A stretch of 64,000 nt of DNA. Origin: Schleiferilactobacillus perolens DSM 12744. Lineage in GTDB: Bacteria > Bacillota > Bacilli > Lactobacillales > Lactobacillaceae. Each line of letters starts with the position of its first letter. The first letter of the stretch is position 1. Under the pieces are notes generated by a model. The model was not told where the DNA came from. It did not search any database and was given only the letters and a program-made list of their open reading frames with translations. The position numbers and the translations under genes were made by a program. Shown here piece after piece: positions 7,871 through 15,899 of this stretch. The stretch is from contig NZ_AZEC01000012.1 in the NCBI RefSeq assembly GCF_001435585.1, positions 24,478-88,477 of the forward strand, read 5' to 3'.

Positions 7871-8703
7871 TGTGCCATATGCTCCTTTTCCGTATGCTCT
7901 TTCTTGATAAACCATGTTCCCACGGCTTCGCCGGCCAGAATGTGTGAAATAATGCGGGGATCAGCCCCACTGGCCAGGACCATCTGGTGGTTGGCTTTCA
8001 TCATCATGGCGGCCGCCTTTAACTTGGTGACCATGCCGCCAGTGCCCAGACGGCTGCCACTGCCGGCGGCGCTCTGTAAGATGTCGCTAGAAAGATGGTG
8101 CACCGTGGTTAATCGGTCAGCATCGGGGTATTGATGGGGATCTTTGTCATAAAGTCCATCAATATCGGATAACACGATCAGCAATTCTGCCCCGATTTGA
8201 TTAGCCACCAGTGCGGACAGTTGATCGTTGTCGCCAAACGTCGTGCGGTGATCCAATTCGTCCACAGCCACCGAATCGTTTTCGTTGATGACTGGAATAA
8301 CCTGGTTGGCCAGGAGCGCATCGATCGTGTCCAATACGTGAGCCCGGCTCAGCGGATAGTCAAACACATCATGGGTCAACAATAACTGGCCAATTTGCGC
8401 ATCATAGTCATTGAACCGTTGACTGTATAACCGCATCAGTTCGCATTGACCCACCGCCGCCAGCGCCTGTTGTTCTGCAATGGCACTGGGGCGTTTGGTA
8501 AGGTGCCGCTGATTCATGCCCACTCCGATGGCCCCAGAAGACACCAGCACCACTTCGTAACCCTGGTGGTTTAGTGCTGCCAAGGTAAAAGCCAGCCGAT
8601 CAATGGTACGTAATTTGATTTTTCCGGTGACGGCGTCAATCAAACTGCTGGTGCCAATCTTGACGACCACCCGCTGACACTGTATTGCCCGTTCCTTACC
8701 CAA
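7867..8703 (-). CDS. proB: Glutamate 5-kinase, short form without PUA domain
   Basis: 278 residues. It phosphorylates glutamate to gamma-glutamyl phosphate, the committed step of proline synthesis, and channels the product to ProA. Amino acid kinase motifs are seen: VVKIGTSSLI near the N-terminus, VSSGAIGVGM, INENDSVAVDE and GTGGMVTKLKAA. The C-terminal PUA domain of the long E. coli-type enzyme is missing, as in many lactobacilli. The start is TTG at 8703 with an AGGGGGA ribosome site seven bases before it. Expression is set by the T-box just upstream, which senses uncharged tRNA-Pro. Confidence 0.95.
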   Translation of the reverse strand: MGKERAIQCQRVVVKIGTSSLIDAVTGKIKLRTIDRLAFTLAALNHQGYEVVLVSSGAIGVGMNQRHLTKRPSAIAEQQALAAVGQCELMRLYSQRFNDYDAQIGQLLLTHDVFDYPLSRAHVLDTIDALLANQVIPVINENDSVAVDELDHRTTFGDNDQLSALVANQIGAELLIVLSDIDGLYDKDPHQYPDADRLTTVHHLSSDILQSAAGSGSRLGTGGMVTKLKAAAMMMKANHQMVLASGADPRIISHILAGEAVGTWFIKKEHTEKEHMAQ

Positions 8704-8721
8704 ATTCGAGTCCCCCTAAAA

Positions 8722-8935
8722 ATAAAAAAAGTTCGCTCTGTCCGAGGCACCCATCTGGGCGGTACCATCCTCGTTCAAAGCGAACTTTGCTCTTTTACAT
8801 ACGATAACCAGCGAATACTGGATGTGACACCATCGGCTAGGATTCGTGCACAATGTTGACGTCTCAGCAATTCGTCAACTCTCTGGGCGGCACTACTATG
8901 ACCGATTGAATACATGTAGTTTAGCGAGCGGTGCG
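8722..8935 (-). ncRNA. T-box leader with proline (CCU) specifier, upstream of proBA
   Basis: On the minus strand the T-box sequence GAGGATGGTACCGCC is at about 8758-8772. It can pair to form an antiterminator, or give way to a terminator whose arms AAAGTTCGCT and AGCGAACTTT are followed by a T run (ends near 8722). Stem I is bounded by ATCGG/CCGAT; its specifier loop reads GAATCCTAG, placing the codon CCT (8839-8841) followed by A. CCU is a proline codon, matching the downstream genes. Low tRNA-Pro charging would therefore turn on proline synthesis. The boundaries are approximate. Confidence 0.9.
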
Positions 8936-8948
8936 GAAGAAGTCAAAT

Positions 8949-9956
8949 TTAAAGGATATGAATGTCGTGTTCGGCACATTCTTCGATCATCTCATCCGGC
9001 CACACACTGGCCTGGACTTCACCGACATGAGCCTTACCCAGCAGTAACATGCACAACCGGGATTGACCGATCCCGCCGCCGATCGTAAAGGGCAATTCTT
9101 CTTTCACAATCATCTGATGATAGGGTAGGGCCAAGCGATCCTCGGCGTCTACTGATTTGAGCTGGGCCAGCATGGCGTCTTTATCCACCCGGATACCCAT
9201 GCTGGAAATTTCCAGGGCGCGTTGCAGCGGTTCATACCAGAACAAAATATCACCGTTTAATTTCCAATCATCATAGTCTGGCGCCCGGCCGTCATGCCGC
9301 TTGCCAGACTTTAAGGGCCAGCCAATTTGCATCAGGAAGACACAGCCCAGTTCCTTAGTGATCGCATCTTCGCGTTCCTGGGGCGTTTTATCCGGCCAGC
9401 GATCTTCCAATTCTTGGGTGGTAACGAAATGGATTTCGTCCGGCAGCTTATGCACTGCTTGGGGATACTTGTACCAAACTTCGTGTTCCATGTGTTTGAT
9501 CACTTTGAAAATTTGGCGAACCGTCGCCTGCAATGTCTCGATGGTCCGTTCATCCTGGGCAATGATCTTTTCCCAGTCCCATTGATCGACGTAAATGGAA
9601 TGGAAGTTGTCAAGATCTTCATCTTTACGAATGGCGTTCATGTTGGTGTAAAGGCCCTGGTGCATGCCGAAGCCGTAACGCTTGAGGGCGACACGCTTCC
9701 ACTTAGCCAGCGAATGGACGATTTCGATGCGTTCGCCGGGGAGATCAGCCATGTCGAAGCTGACCGGTTTTTCTACACCGTTCAAGTTATCGTTCAGTCC
9801 GGTCGATTTCTCCACAAACATGGGAGCAGACAGCCGGGACAGATGCAATTGCTGACCAAACTCATCTTGGAAAGTTTCGCGAATGTAACGAATGGCGCCC
9901 TGGGTTTGAATAACCGACAGTTTGGGATCGTAATGTTGGGGAATGATGAGATGCAT
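8949..9956 (-). CDS. asnA: Aspartate-ammonia ligase (asparagine synthetase A)
   Basis: 335 residues, full length for AsnA, the class II aaRS-like enzyme that makes asparagine from aspartate, ammonia and ATP. Motifs include [11 protein letters not shown] at the N-terminus, [19 protein letters not shown] and the C-terminal [14 protein letters not shown]. The start is ATG at 9956, eight bases after AGGAGG; a longer reading frame continues upstream but runs through the T-box and is not coding. Monocistronic and controlled by an asparagine-specific T-box. Confidence 0.96.
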   Translation of the reverse strand: MHLIIPQHYDPKLSVIQTQGAIRYIRETFQDEFGQQLHLSRLSAPMFVEKSTGLNDNLNGVEKPVSFDMADLPGERIEIVHSLAKWKRVALKRYGFGMHQGLYTNMNAIRKDEDLDNFHSIYVDQWDWEKIIAQDERTIETLQATVRQIFKVIKHMEHEVWYKYPQAVHKLPDEIHFVTTQELEDRWPDKTPQEREDAITKELGCVFLMQIGWPLKSGKRHDGRAPDYDDWKLNGDILFWYEPLQRALEISSMGIRVDKDAMLAQLKSVDAEDRLALPYHQMIVKEELPFTIGGGIGQSRLCMLLLGKAHVGEVQASVWPDEMIEECAEHDIHIL

Positions 9957-10010
9957 AAGATTACCTCCTAATAATTGAGACAATGACAGTATTGAAAGCA
10001 TCAACTCCCG

Positions 10011-10300
10011 GGGCAAAATAAAAAGTCCTCCGCCCCAGTTCAAGGGACGAAAGACTTTTCGCGGTACCACCCAAGTTGTCTATCATGAAATAGACCACCT
10101 CACACAGCGTACAAGCATACGCCTCCGGATGATAACGTACCGGTTACGTCGGGGCCTACTAGAATATCGTTCAGCCCGAGACTAAGAAAGTGTTATTCAG
10201 GAAGGCTTTGCCCCGTCGAGTTTCCACTGATCTCGATTCACTGTTGGGATAGCCAAACTTACTCGTCTTTCCTTTTGTCGTTTCGTTTATTGATGATTCA
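10011..10300 (-). ncRNA. T-box leader with asparagine (AAC) specifier, upstream of asnA
   Basis: On the minus strand the canonical T-box GGGTGGTACCGCG lies near 10060-10072, followed by a terminator whose arms begin AAAGTC and end GACTTTTTA (to about 10016). Stem I contains the specifier loop CTGAATAACAC: the codon AAC at 10192-10194, followed by A, reads asparagine. The promoter upstream is TTGACA (10324-10329), 16 bases, TATGAT (10302-10307). Uncharged tRNA-Asn should allow readthrough into asnA. Confidence 0.93.
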
Positions 10301-10301
10301 T

Positions 10302-10329
10302 ATCATAACAGGAAATTTGAGGATGTCAA
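10302..10329 (-). promoter_or_regulatory. Sigma-A promoter of the asnA T-box transcript
   Basis: Minus-strand TTGACA (10324-10329) and TATGAT (10302-10307) with a 16-base spacer, directly before the T-box RNA. Confidence 0.75.
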
Positions 10330-10429
10330 CTGTCAAAATGAAAAATAAATGAGTCCGTCTGTGACGCCGGTTGACTATTAGCCAAAGAAATAGCACCATG
10401 GGGATAATACATACAAGGGGGCAATTTTT

Positions 10430-11440
10430 ATGTGTACATCGATGCAGATCAAATCACTGGAGGGTGACGTTTTTTGGGGCCGCACCATGGACTTTGCAGA
10501 TTCATTTTTCCATCCGACTAATCCGAAGGGCGGACAGCAATTACCTGGGAAGATCACTAGCTTTCCCCGGGGTGTAAAGATTCCGAGCCAAACACCGGAT
10601 TGGACCACCCAATACGCCGCCACTGGTGTCGGCGTGGCCGGTACTTTCGGACTATTTGACGGGGTTAACGAACATGGGTTGGCCGGGGATATGCAGGTCT
10701 TGGTAGAAGCCACCACCGCTTCTCAAGAATCATTGGCTGAACGTGGCCTGAAGGGTGTTTTTGCCACAGAATATGTCGCCTATATTTTGACCACCTGCAA
10801 GACGGTGGCAGATGTTCGGGCGGCGGCTGCCAAAACTGGTATTTTGGAAGATTCAGCCGCTCGGGGAATTCCACTGCACTATGCTTTTGTGGATGAAACA
10901 GGGGCGGGAGTTGTATTGGAACCCACTGACCACGGCGCGTTCAAAATTTACGATAATGTCGGCGCGATGACCAATAGTCCCGAATACGGCTACCATACGA
11001 CTAATTTACGGAATTACGTTTCCCTAGATACGACTAATCGCGGTGATGGCAGCAAATTGGGCGATTATCACGTTCAACCGATTGAATTCGGGACGGGTTA
11101 CGGTATGTTTGGATTGCCAGGAGATTACACCTCACCATCCCGCTTTGTTCGGGCAATGGTGGTTTCCCGTAATCTTCCCCCGTTCCACCGGGCTGAGGGC
11201 ATTCAACAATTGTACAATTGCTTCAAAACGGTGATGGTGCCCCAAGGATTGGGCCGGGATGCTGACAATGCTGACCGCACAGATTCCACCCAATACTGGG
11301 CTGGCTTCGATCTGGCCAAGCGCACGGTGGTTGTCCAAGATTCTCATTACATGACTCCCACAGTGAAGACGGTCGATCCAACTGTCACAGAGGTCACTTA
11401 TCAGGACCTGGACAAGTCGTTTGCTCCGCACGTGATTTAA
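10430..11440 (+). CDS. Choloylglycine hydrolase family enzyme (penicillin V acylase / bile salt hydrolase type)
   Basis: 336-residue Ntn-hydrolase of the linear amide C-N hydrolase family. After removal of Met1, Cys2 becomes the N-terminal nucleophile. The conserved partners are visible: Arg18 and Asp21 in GRTMDF, Asn80 in FDGVNEHGL, Asn182 in MTNSPEYGYH and an Arg near 238 in SPSRFVRA. Members cleave conjugated bile salts, penicillin V or acyl-homoserine lactones; without structure-based comparison the substrate cannot be chosen. There is no signal peptide, so it is cytoplasmic. An AAGGGGG ribosome site precedes the ATG and a strong terminator follows. Monocistronic. Confidence 0.9.
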   Translation: MCTSMQIKSLEGDVFWGRTMDFADSFFHPTNPKGGQQLPGKITSFPRGVKIPSQTPDWTTQYAATGVGVAGTFGLFDGVNEHGLAGDMQVLVEATTASQESLAERGLKGVFATEYVAYILTTCKTVADVRAAAAKTGILEDSAARGIPLHYAFVDETGAGVVLEPTDHGAFKIYDNVGAMTNSPEYGYHTTNLRNYVSLDTTNRGDGSKLGDYHVQPIEFGTGYGMFGLPGDYTSPSRFVRAMVVSRNLPPFHRAEGIQQLYNCFKTVMVPQGLGRDADNADRTDSTQYWAGFDLAKRTVVVQDSHYMTPTVKTVDPTVTEVTYQDLDKSFAPHVI

Positions 11441-11455
11441 TTTCATTGATGAAGG

Positions 11456-11485
11456 CACATCACTAATTGGGTGATGTGTTTTTTT
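11456..11485. terminator. Bidirectional terminator between the acylase and MFS genes
   Basis: Stem CACATCAC / GTGATGTG (11456-11463, 11471-11478) with seven T residues after it. It ends the rightward acylase transcript and lies at the stop codon of the convergent MFS gene. Confidence 0.85.
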
Positions 11486-12725
11486 ATGCGTTGAGCCATT
11501 GTTTGACAGTTTGACGATGACTCATCAGGACGGGAACGGCCAGTATGAGGGCCAAGATGCCGCAGGATGGGAACCCCCACAAACCTCCAGCTAAGTCCAT
11601 GAAACCGCCGGAATAAAGACTGCCAATGGGAGTTGAGCCCTGATTCAGCAGCACGTAGACACTCATGATTCGCCCGCGCAATTCGTTGGGGATTGAAAAC
11701 TGAAAAGCAGCGTTGGACTGATTCAGAAAGACCATGTTGCAAAAACCAATGACCACCATAAAGACCATCGCCAGCCAATAAATATGGACAAAGATCATTA
11801 ACGACTGCATCAACGCCGTGGCCAACGCCACCACCAGATACAGATCGCGCCGCAAGCCAAAGCGGGACAAGTAGCTCATGAGGAAGGCGGCGGCAAGAGA
11901 CCCAATGCCAGTGGCCGACAAGAGGTTGGCATAGCCTTGGGCGCCGCGACCCAGCACTTCCTGGGCATAGATGGGAATAATGACGTTGTTATTGAAGTTC
12001 AGCGTACAAATGATCATCATCAATTCCGCACTGAGTTTCACGTTGTCGTGATGCACGACATAGGCTAACCCTTCCTTGACGTCGGCTACAATATGCCGGG
12101 GCGTGTGGCTGGCCACGGGATGTGCTTGGTGGATCATTAAGAGACCAATAATGACAGCAATGTAGCTCAGGGTATCAATCAAGAAACACGGGGCCACGCC
12201 CAGGGCGACCATCAAAATACCGGCCAAAGAAGGACCGGCAATTTTAGCCAGGTTGAAGATTGATGAGTTGAGTGAAATGCCATTCATCAAATCCTTCTTG
12301 CCGACTAATTCGATCACGTAAGACTGCCGCGTGGGTGTATCAAAGCTTTGCAGGATGCCATAACCCAGGGCAATGGCGAGTATTTGCCAATACTGCACAA
12401 TTTTGAGATAGGTGATGGTGGTCATTATGGCGCCCAATACCAGGAATCCACATTGCGTGATCAGCAGGATCCGGCGTTTTGGATAACGGTCGATCAAAGT
12501 ACCAGCCACTAAGGTGAGCGCCATGATCGGCACGAATTGGGCGGCCGCTAACAGGCCCACCAAGAAGGCCGACTTGGTCATCTGATAAACCATCCATGTT
12601 TGCGTTGTCCGTTGAATCCAGGTGCCCATGACGGAAATACATTGGCCGATCCAGAACCGACGGAAGTTTTTGGAGCGTAAAGAAGAAAAGGTGTCACCAA
12701 GTACATGCCAATTCACGACTGTCAT
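11484..12725 (-). CDS. MFS transporter, MFS_3 (EntS-like) exporter family
   Basis: 413 residues with about ten to twelve membrane helices. The N-terminus SLRSKNFRRFWIGQCISVMGTWIQ and the loop DRYPKRRILL between helices 2 and 3 are characteristic of the MFS_3 drug/siderophore exporter group, proton-driven. Substrate is unknown. It is monocistronic; its weak CAAGGCG ribosome site lies just downstream of a perfect 12-bp palindrome AGTTATATAACT (12737-12748), which may be an operator for an unlinked regulator. Confidence 0.85.
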   Translation of the reverse strand: MTVVNWHVLGDTFSSLRSKNFRRFWIGQCISVMGTWIQRTTQTWMVYQMTKSAFLVGLLAAAQFVPIMALTLVAGTLIDRYPKRRILLITQCGFLVLGAIMTTITYLKIVQYWQILAIALGYGILQSFDTPTRQSYVIELVGKKDLMNGISLNSSIFNLAKIAGPSLAGILMVALGVAPCFLIDTLSYIAVIIGLLMIHQAHPVASHTPRHIVADVKEGLAYVVHHDNVKLSAELMMIICTLNFNNNVIIPIYAQEVLGRGAQGYANLLSATGIGSLAAAFLMSYLSRFGLRRDLYLVVALATALMQSLMIFVHIYWLAMVFMVVIGFCNMVFLNQSNAAFQFSIPNELRGRIMSVYVLLNQGSTPIGSLYSGGFMDLAGGLWGFPSCGILALILAVPVLMSHRQTVKQWLNA

Positions 12726-12835
12726 CGCCTTGTTTGAGTTATATAACTTCCTATCCTTGGCTCTTTTGTGGAGAATGTCAATATCAGTGTGATTGTGAAT
12801 TATCCGGTTATTCCCGTTCTTTTAGCCAAAGCCAG

Positions 12836-12882
12836 CACACGTTCAAACACGGTGCACTCTCCAAACCGTGTTTGAACGTGTG
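12836..12882. repeat. Perfect 17-bp inverted repeat between divergent genes
   Basis: Arms CACACGTTCAAACACGG (12836-12852) and CCGTGTTTGAACGTGTG (12866-12882) match at all 17 positions around a 13-base loop. No T run follows on either strand, so it is not a simple terminator. It lies between the divergent MFS and methyltransferase genes, 54 bases before the -10-like TATGAT at 12935. An operator or a structured leader are both possible. Confidence 0.6.
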
Positions 12883-12965
12883 ATTTGTCATTGCCGTTTA
12901 CTGAAAATCTCGCCGAAACGATGTCCACACGCGGTATGATGGTATTAGGAAAGGCGGTCGGGCAT

Positions 12966-13583
12966 ATGGAAATCACGTACCAAGGGAAAACACTCAGCTT
13001 CACCAGTAATCAGGAGGTCTTTTCACCCCATGGTCTGGATAAGGGCACAGAGGCGATGCTGAATCATGCCGTGGTCCACGCCACGGACCAGATTCTGGAT
13101 CTCGGGTGCGGGTTTGGCTTCGTCGGCATTTATTTTGCCGCCACATTACCTGCCGCTCAGGTGACTATGGTGGATATTGATCCCAATGCTGTGCAACTTG
13201 CGCAAGAAAACGCGGAGAAGAATCACGTATCACCAACGATTAAGCAAAGCGACGGTCTCACCGCGATCGCGGATGCCCATTTCGATGTGATATTATCAAA
13301 TCCGCCGTACCACGAGAACTTTTCTGTCCCTAAACACTTTATCGAAGACGGCTATCGCCAGTTGAATCCCAATGGGCGTTTCTATATGGTGACGAAGCGG
13401 CGGCCTTGGTACGAAAATAAGATTCGGACTGTTTTTGGCGGGGTGAAAGTGATCGAAGACAACGGCTATTTTGTCTTTTACGCGCAAAAGCGTGTCGGCG
13501 AGGCGCGGGGTCATGCCCATGAAAAGAAGCATACCCTGTCGAAAAAGTTGCAGCGTAAACTGGATCGAGAAGGGAAGCACTGA
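12966..13583 (+). CDS. Class I SAM-dependent methyltransferase (RsmC/YtxK-like)
   Basis: About 205 residues. The SAM-binding motif I is ILDLGCGFGFVGIYFA, motif II acidic end MVDIDPNAV, and the catalytic NPPY motif is SNPPYHE, which marks methylation of a planar amino group in an RNA base or similar. The family includes the 16S rRNA G1207 methyltransferase. I chose ATG 12966 with AGGAAAGG upstream because a TATGAT -10 candidate (12935-12940) falls inside the longer reading frame that could begin at 12885. The stop overlaps the next start as TGATG. Confidence 0.82.
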   Translation: MEITYQGKTLSFTSNQEVFSPHGLDKGTEAMLNHAVVHATDQILDLGCGFGFVGIYFAATLPAAQVTMVDIDPNAVQLAQENAEKNHVSPTIKQSDGLTAIADAHFDVILSNPPYHENFSVPKHFIEDGYRQLNPNGRFYMVTKRRPWYENKIRTVFGGVKVIEDNGYFVFYAQKRVGEARGHAHEKKHTLSKKLQRKLDREGKH

Positions 13584-14344
13584 TGCAGATACTGGGTATT
13601 TATGGCGGCCAAGACGCCAGCGGCCTCACCGCGACCGTGGTAAAGGAAATCCTGGGCGCGGTTCAAGCACCCGCCACCACGGCGTTTTTAGACCTTAATG
13701 ATTTTGATTTGCATCCAGAAAGCCCGCAGCGGCCGAACCCTGATTTGGATCAATTGGCTGCTAAATTGCAGGCCGCCGATATTTGGGTATTCGGTGCGCC
13801 GACATACTACACCACGATTCCGGGACAGCTGAAACAATTCTTTGATGTCATGCGCCACCGCTGGACCCGGATGACGAAAAATGGGGACAGTCTGCCGAAC
13901 GGTACTTTTCAGGACAAACATTATGTCTCGGTGACCAGTTGCTTTGCACCAACATGGGATAATTTATTTACCGGCCAAACGGATCTGACGTTACGGGCAA
14001 TTGATGGGGCCATGACCTTGGCGGGCGTGCACAAGATCACCGAACTGGTTTGCCCAAATACTTGGCGCCAGCGTATACCCACGGTTAAGAAATTGGCCCG
14101 CGCGCGGGTAATTGGCCGCCAACTGAGTCACTATCAGCGAAAGGATGACGAAACCTTGAAACGCTACGGATTGTTATTTTGCATGATCGCCGTGATGGCT
14201 TTGGCCACCATGGGAATCCAACAATTATGGCCGGCGCTCACAAATGGCTTTTGGCTGCGCTATGTGAGCTTCGTGGTCATTTTCTTCGTGTTGTTGGCAA
14301 TCATCCTGCACGTGATGACGTTCATGCGGCATAAGCGCGCATGA
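13583..14344 (+). CDS. Flavodoxin-fold NAD(P)H-dependent FMN reductase with C-terminal membrane anchor
   Basis: 253 residues. Residues 1-190 show a flavodoxin-like/FMN reductase fold: a first strand MQILGIYGG, and the flavin motif VFGAPTYYTTIPGQLKQFFD at about 69-88. After a polar linker come two hydrophobic segments near 195-215 and 225-245, which would anchor the protein in the membrane with the flavin domain inside. Such a tail is unusual for this family. It is coupled to the methyltransferase upstream (TGATG) and to the kinase downstream (ATGA). Electron donor and acceptor are unknown. Confidence 0.75.
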   Translation: MQILGIYGGQDASGLTATVVKEILGAVQAPATTAFLDLNDFDLHPESPQRPNPDLDQLAAKLQAADIWVFGAPTYYTTIPGQLKQFFDVMRHRWTRMTKNGDSLPNGTFQDKHYVSVTSCFAPTWDNLFTGQTDLTLRAIDGAMTLAGVHKITELVCPNTWRQRIPTVKKLARARVIGRQLSHYQRKDDETLKRYGLLFCMIAVMALATMGIQQLWPALTNGFWLRYVSFVVIFFVLLAIILHVMTFMRHKRA

Positions 14345-14859
14345 AAATTATGCTGATCGGCAATGCCGGGACTGGGAAATCCACTTTAGCCCGCTGGTTG
14401 GCGGCTCAGACGGGGTATCCCGTGATGTATCTGGACCAAATTTGGCATACCACCGATTATTCAACGACGGCCAAACGATGGTTTATTCAGCAGCAAAAAA
14501 AATTTATGACGGCCCACAGCGACTGGATCATTGACGGCAACTACAGCGGTTCGATGGCGGTACGTTTGGCCGAAGCGGACTTAGTGATTTGGCTGCAAGT
14601 CAGCCGGGTCCGATCTATCATTCGGGTCATTCGCCGGTCGCTGCGTTACCGGCGAGACAAAAATAGCCGCCCAGATATGGCGGCGGAATTCACGGAACAT
14701 TTCGATAAAGACTATTGGGACTTTTTGCTTTTTATCTGGCACTATGACGGCGATAAGTTGCGGAAAGCGCTGGCAGCGCAGAAATCAGCCCCAAGAGTAG
14801 TCGTGTTGCGGGGGACACGTGCTAAAAAGAAATTTATGAGCGATTTCGAACTGCATTAG
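14341..14859 (+). CDS. P-loop adenylate kinase-like protein (topology modulation / FlaR type)
   Basis: 172 residues. Walker A is GNAGTGKS at residues 7-14. LDQIWH and the segment WIIDGNYSG resemble the small P-loop kinases annotated as DNA topology modulation protein FlaR. The C-terminal half contains a basic helix with RRSLRYRRDK and a final KKKF motif typical of the group. ATGA overlap with the upstream gene makes it the third and last gene of this operon. The true phosphate acceptor is not known. Confidence 0.75.
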   Translation: MKIMLIGNAGTGKSTLARWLAAQTGYPVMYLDQIWHTTDYSTTAKRWFIQQQKKFMTAHSDWIIDGNYSGSMAVRLAEADLVIWLQVSRVRSIIRVIRRSLRYRRDKNSRPDMAAEFTEHFDKDYWDFLLFIWHYDGDKLRKALAAQKSAPRVVVLRGTRAKKKFMSDFELH

Positions 14860-14912
14860 CCGGTCCGAAAAGTCCCACTTCCCTTGCGGCTCTAGTGGTT
14901 CAGCATATGTCA

Positions 14913-14921
14913 TGATACAAT
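14913..14921 (+). promoter_or_regulatory. Extended -10 promoter of the small toxin gene
   Basis: TGA-TACAAT (14913-14921) matches an extended -10 element. No clear -35 hexamer is present. It would give a toxin leader of nearly 100 bases. Confidence 0.5.
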
Positions 14922-15020
14922 AACCAAGCAGAATAGTTGAACCACGGTCGGCAAATCTGATCGCGAAGGGGTTGATGCCTATGGGCAACGTGAAAACTTC
15001 GAGCGAAAGGAGGCGCTATT

Positions 15021-15140
15021 TTGTCTGACACTGATGTGCTTATTGTCATGCTCACATTCGGCAGTCTTGTACTGTTGCTTGTTGACGTGATGATCAAGCT
15101 CATTGAGTTGAACGACAATCATAAAAACGATCGTCAGTAG
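15021..15140 (+). CDS. Small holin-like type I toxin (Hol_Tox family)
   Basis: 39 codons starting with TTG at 15021, seven bases after AAAGGAGG. The peptide begins MSDTDVLIVMLTFGSLVL; residues 6-27 form one membrane helix and the tail (IELNDNHKNDRQ) is polar and charged. This is the layout of the Firmicutes putative holin-like toxins, which insert into the inner membrane. The reading is supported by context: a convergent antisense promoter lies 80 bases downstream and both transcripts meet in one shared hairpin, as in known type I toxin-antitoxin pairs. It is too short for most gene callers. Confidence 0.75.
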   Translation: MSDTDVLIVMLTFGSLVLLLVDVMIKLIELNDNHKNDRQ

Positions 15141-15166
15141 ACTATTTCGGAGTAGTCTGACGATCG
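15121..15166. terminator. Shared hairpin of the toxin mRNA and the antisense RNA
   Basis: Left arm CGATCGTC plus AGACTA (15128-15135, 15139-15144), right arm TAGTCT plus GACGATCG (15153-15166), with a three-base bulge. On the minus strand it is followed by TTTTTAT (15121-15127), a proper terminator for the antisense RNA. The left arm overlaps the last toxin codons. Confidence 0.75.
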
Positions 15167-15216
15167 CACTATGATTGATTAGATTTTACTGCCGGCCGTC
15201 TTTAACGGTTCTGCAC
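15121..15216 (-). ncRNA. Predicted antisense RNA antitoxin, about 96 nt
   Basis: A strong minus-strand promoter, TTGCAA (15247-15252), 18 bases, TATAAT (15223-15228), should start an RNA near 15216. It would run left through the toxin 3' untranslated region and the last toxin codons, ending at the hairpin with TTTTTAT at 15121. It is perfectly complementary to the 3' end of the toxin mRNA, as expected for a type I antitoxin. No reading frame of note is inside. Confidence 0.65.
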
Positions 15217-15222
15217 GGCGTC

Positions 15223-15252
15223 ATTATACAAGATTTACCATCACTTTTGCAA
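15223..15252 (-). promoter_or_regulatory. Promoter of the antisense antitoxin RNA
   Basis: Minus-strand TTGCAA - 18 bases - TATAAT. The consensus -10 directs transcription towards the toxin gene, and no protein gene follows for it to serve. Confidence 0.65.
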
Positions 15253-15278
15253 AGCTAAGATATCCAATTAGTTGCAGG

Positions 15279-15899
15279 CTAAGACTTCGCGGCAGCATTT
15301 CTCAACAATCTAAAACCAACCACCAAAAATATAACCGCCACCCCCAGTTGCCACCAATTATCCGTCCACGATTGCTGGCGCATCAGCACCATCAAATTCA
15401 ATGGACCCAAGTGAGGATAACCAAGGCACAGGGTGAAATACACGGTGGGGATGAGGTAAGCCGCCGCCAGTGAGCCGAATGCGGCGTAGCTGAACACGGT
15501 CAAGGAGCCGATAAACAGCGCCTTGGTCAAGAAATCAAACCACAACACAGCAGTCGCGGTGGGCAGCTGATAGCTGAGGATCAGCAGTGTGTTGACTAAG
15601 CTGAGCAATAGGGTGTACCAGCCCAACCTGATCAAATAGATCGTCAACAGTTGCGTCCTTTTGCTATTCAGTACGTCAGCTACCCCGGCCACTTGTTCCG
15701 GCAGAAAAATACCGCCGAAACAAAGAATCGCTACTAGGGGCATGAACATTTCTCCAGGGAGTGCGGCCTGCGCGATGGTGGTCGGATGCAGCGTAAACAG
15801 GATCGGGATGATACCGCAAAAAGCGATTGTCAATAAACTGGGTAAGAATTCGTTGGCGCGGATTTCTTTAATGGTGAGCTGGCCGAATGTGTAAACCAC
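15279..15899 (-). CDS. ABC-2 type membrane protein, second permease of the transporter
   Basis: 206 residues, almost wholly hydrophobic, with about six membrane helices (for example near 22-40, 53-72, 95-115, 125-150, 152-172 and 183-200). It has no recognisable enzyme motif. Its start overlaps the end of the larger permease gene by 32 bases, and it is the last gene of a five-gene two-component/ABC operon, so it is most likely a permease partner. The family could not be named with certainty. Confidence 0.7.
   Translation of the reverse strand: MVYTFGQLTIKEIRANEFLPSLLTIAFCGIIPILFTLHPTTIAQAALPGEMFMPLVAILCFGGIFLPEQVAGVADVLNSKRTQLLTIYLIRLGWYTLLLSLVNTLLILSYQLPTATAVLWFDFLTKALFIGSLTVFSYAAFGSLAAAYLIPTVYFTLCLGYPHLGPLNLMVLMRQQSWTDNWWQLGVAVIFLVVGFRLLRNAAAKS

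Noticed and set aside
9957..10070. Longer start for asnA
   Set aside because: The frame continues through the T-box terminator and has no ribosome site; ATG 9956 follows AGGAGG.
15021..15140. Holin of a prophage
   Set aside because: No other phage genes are near and the antisense promoter fits a type I toxin better.
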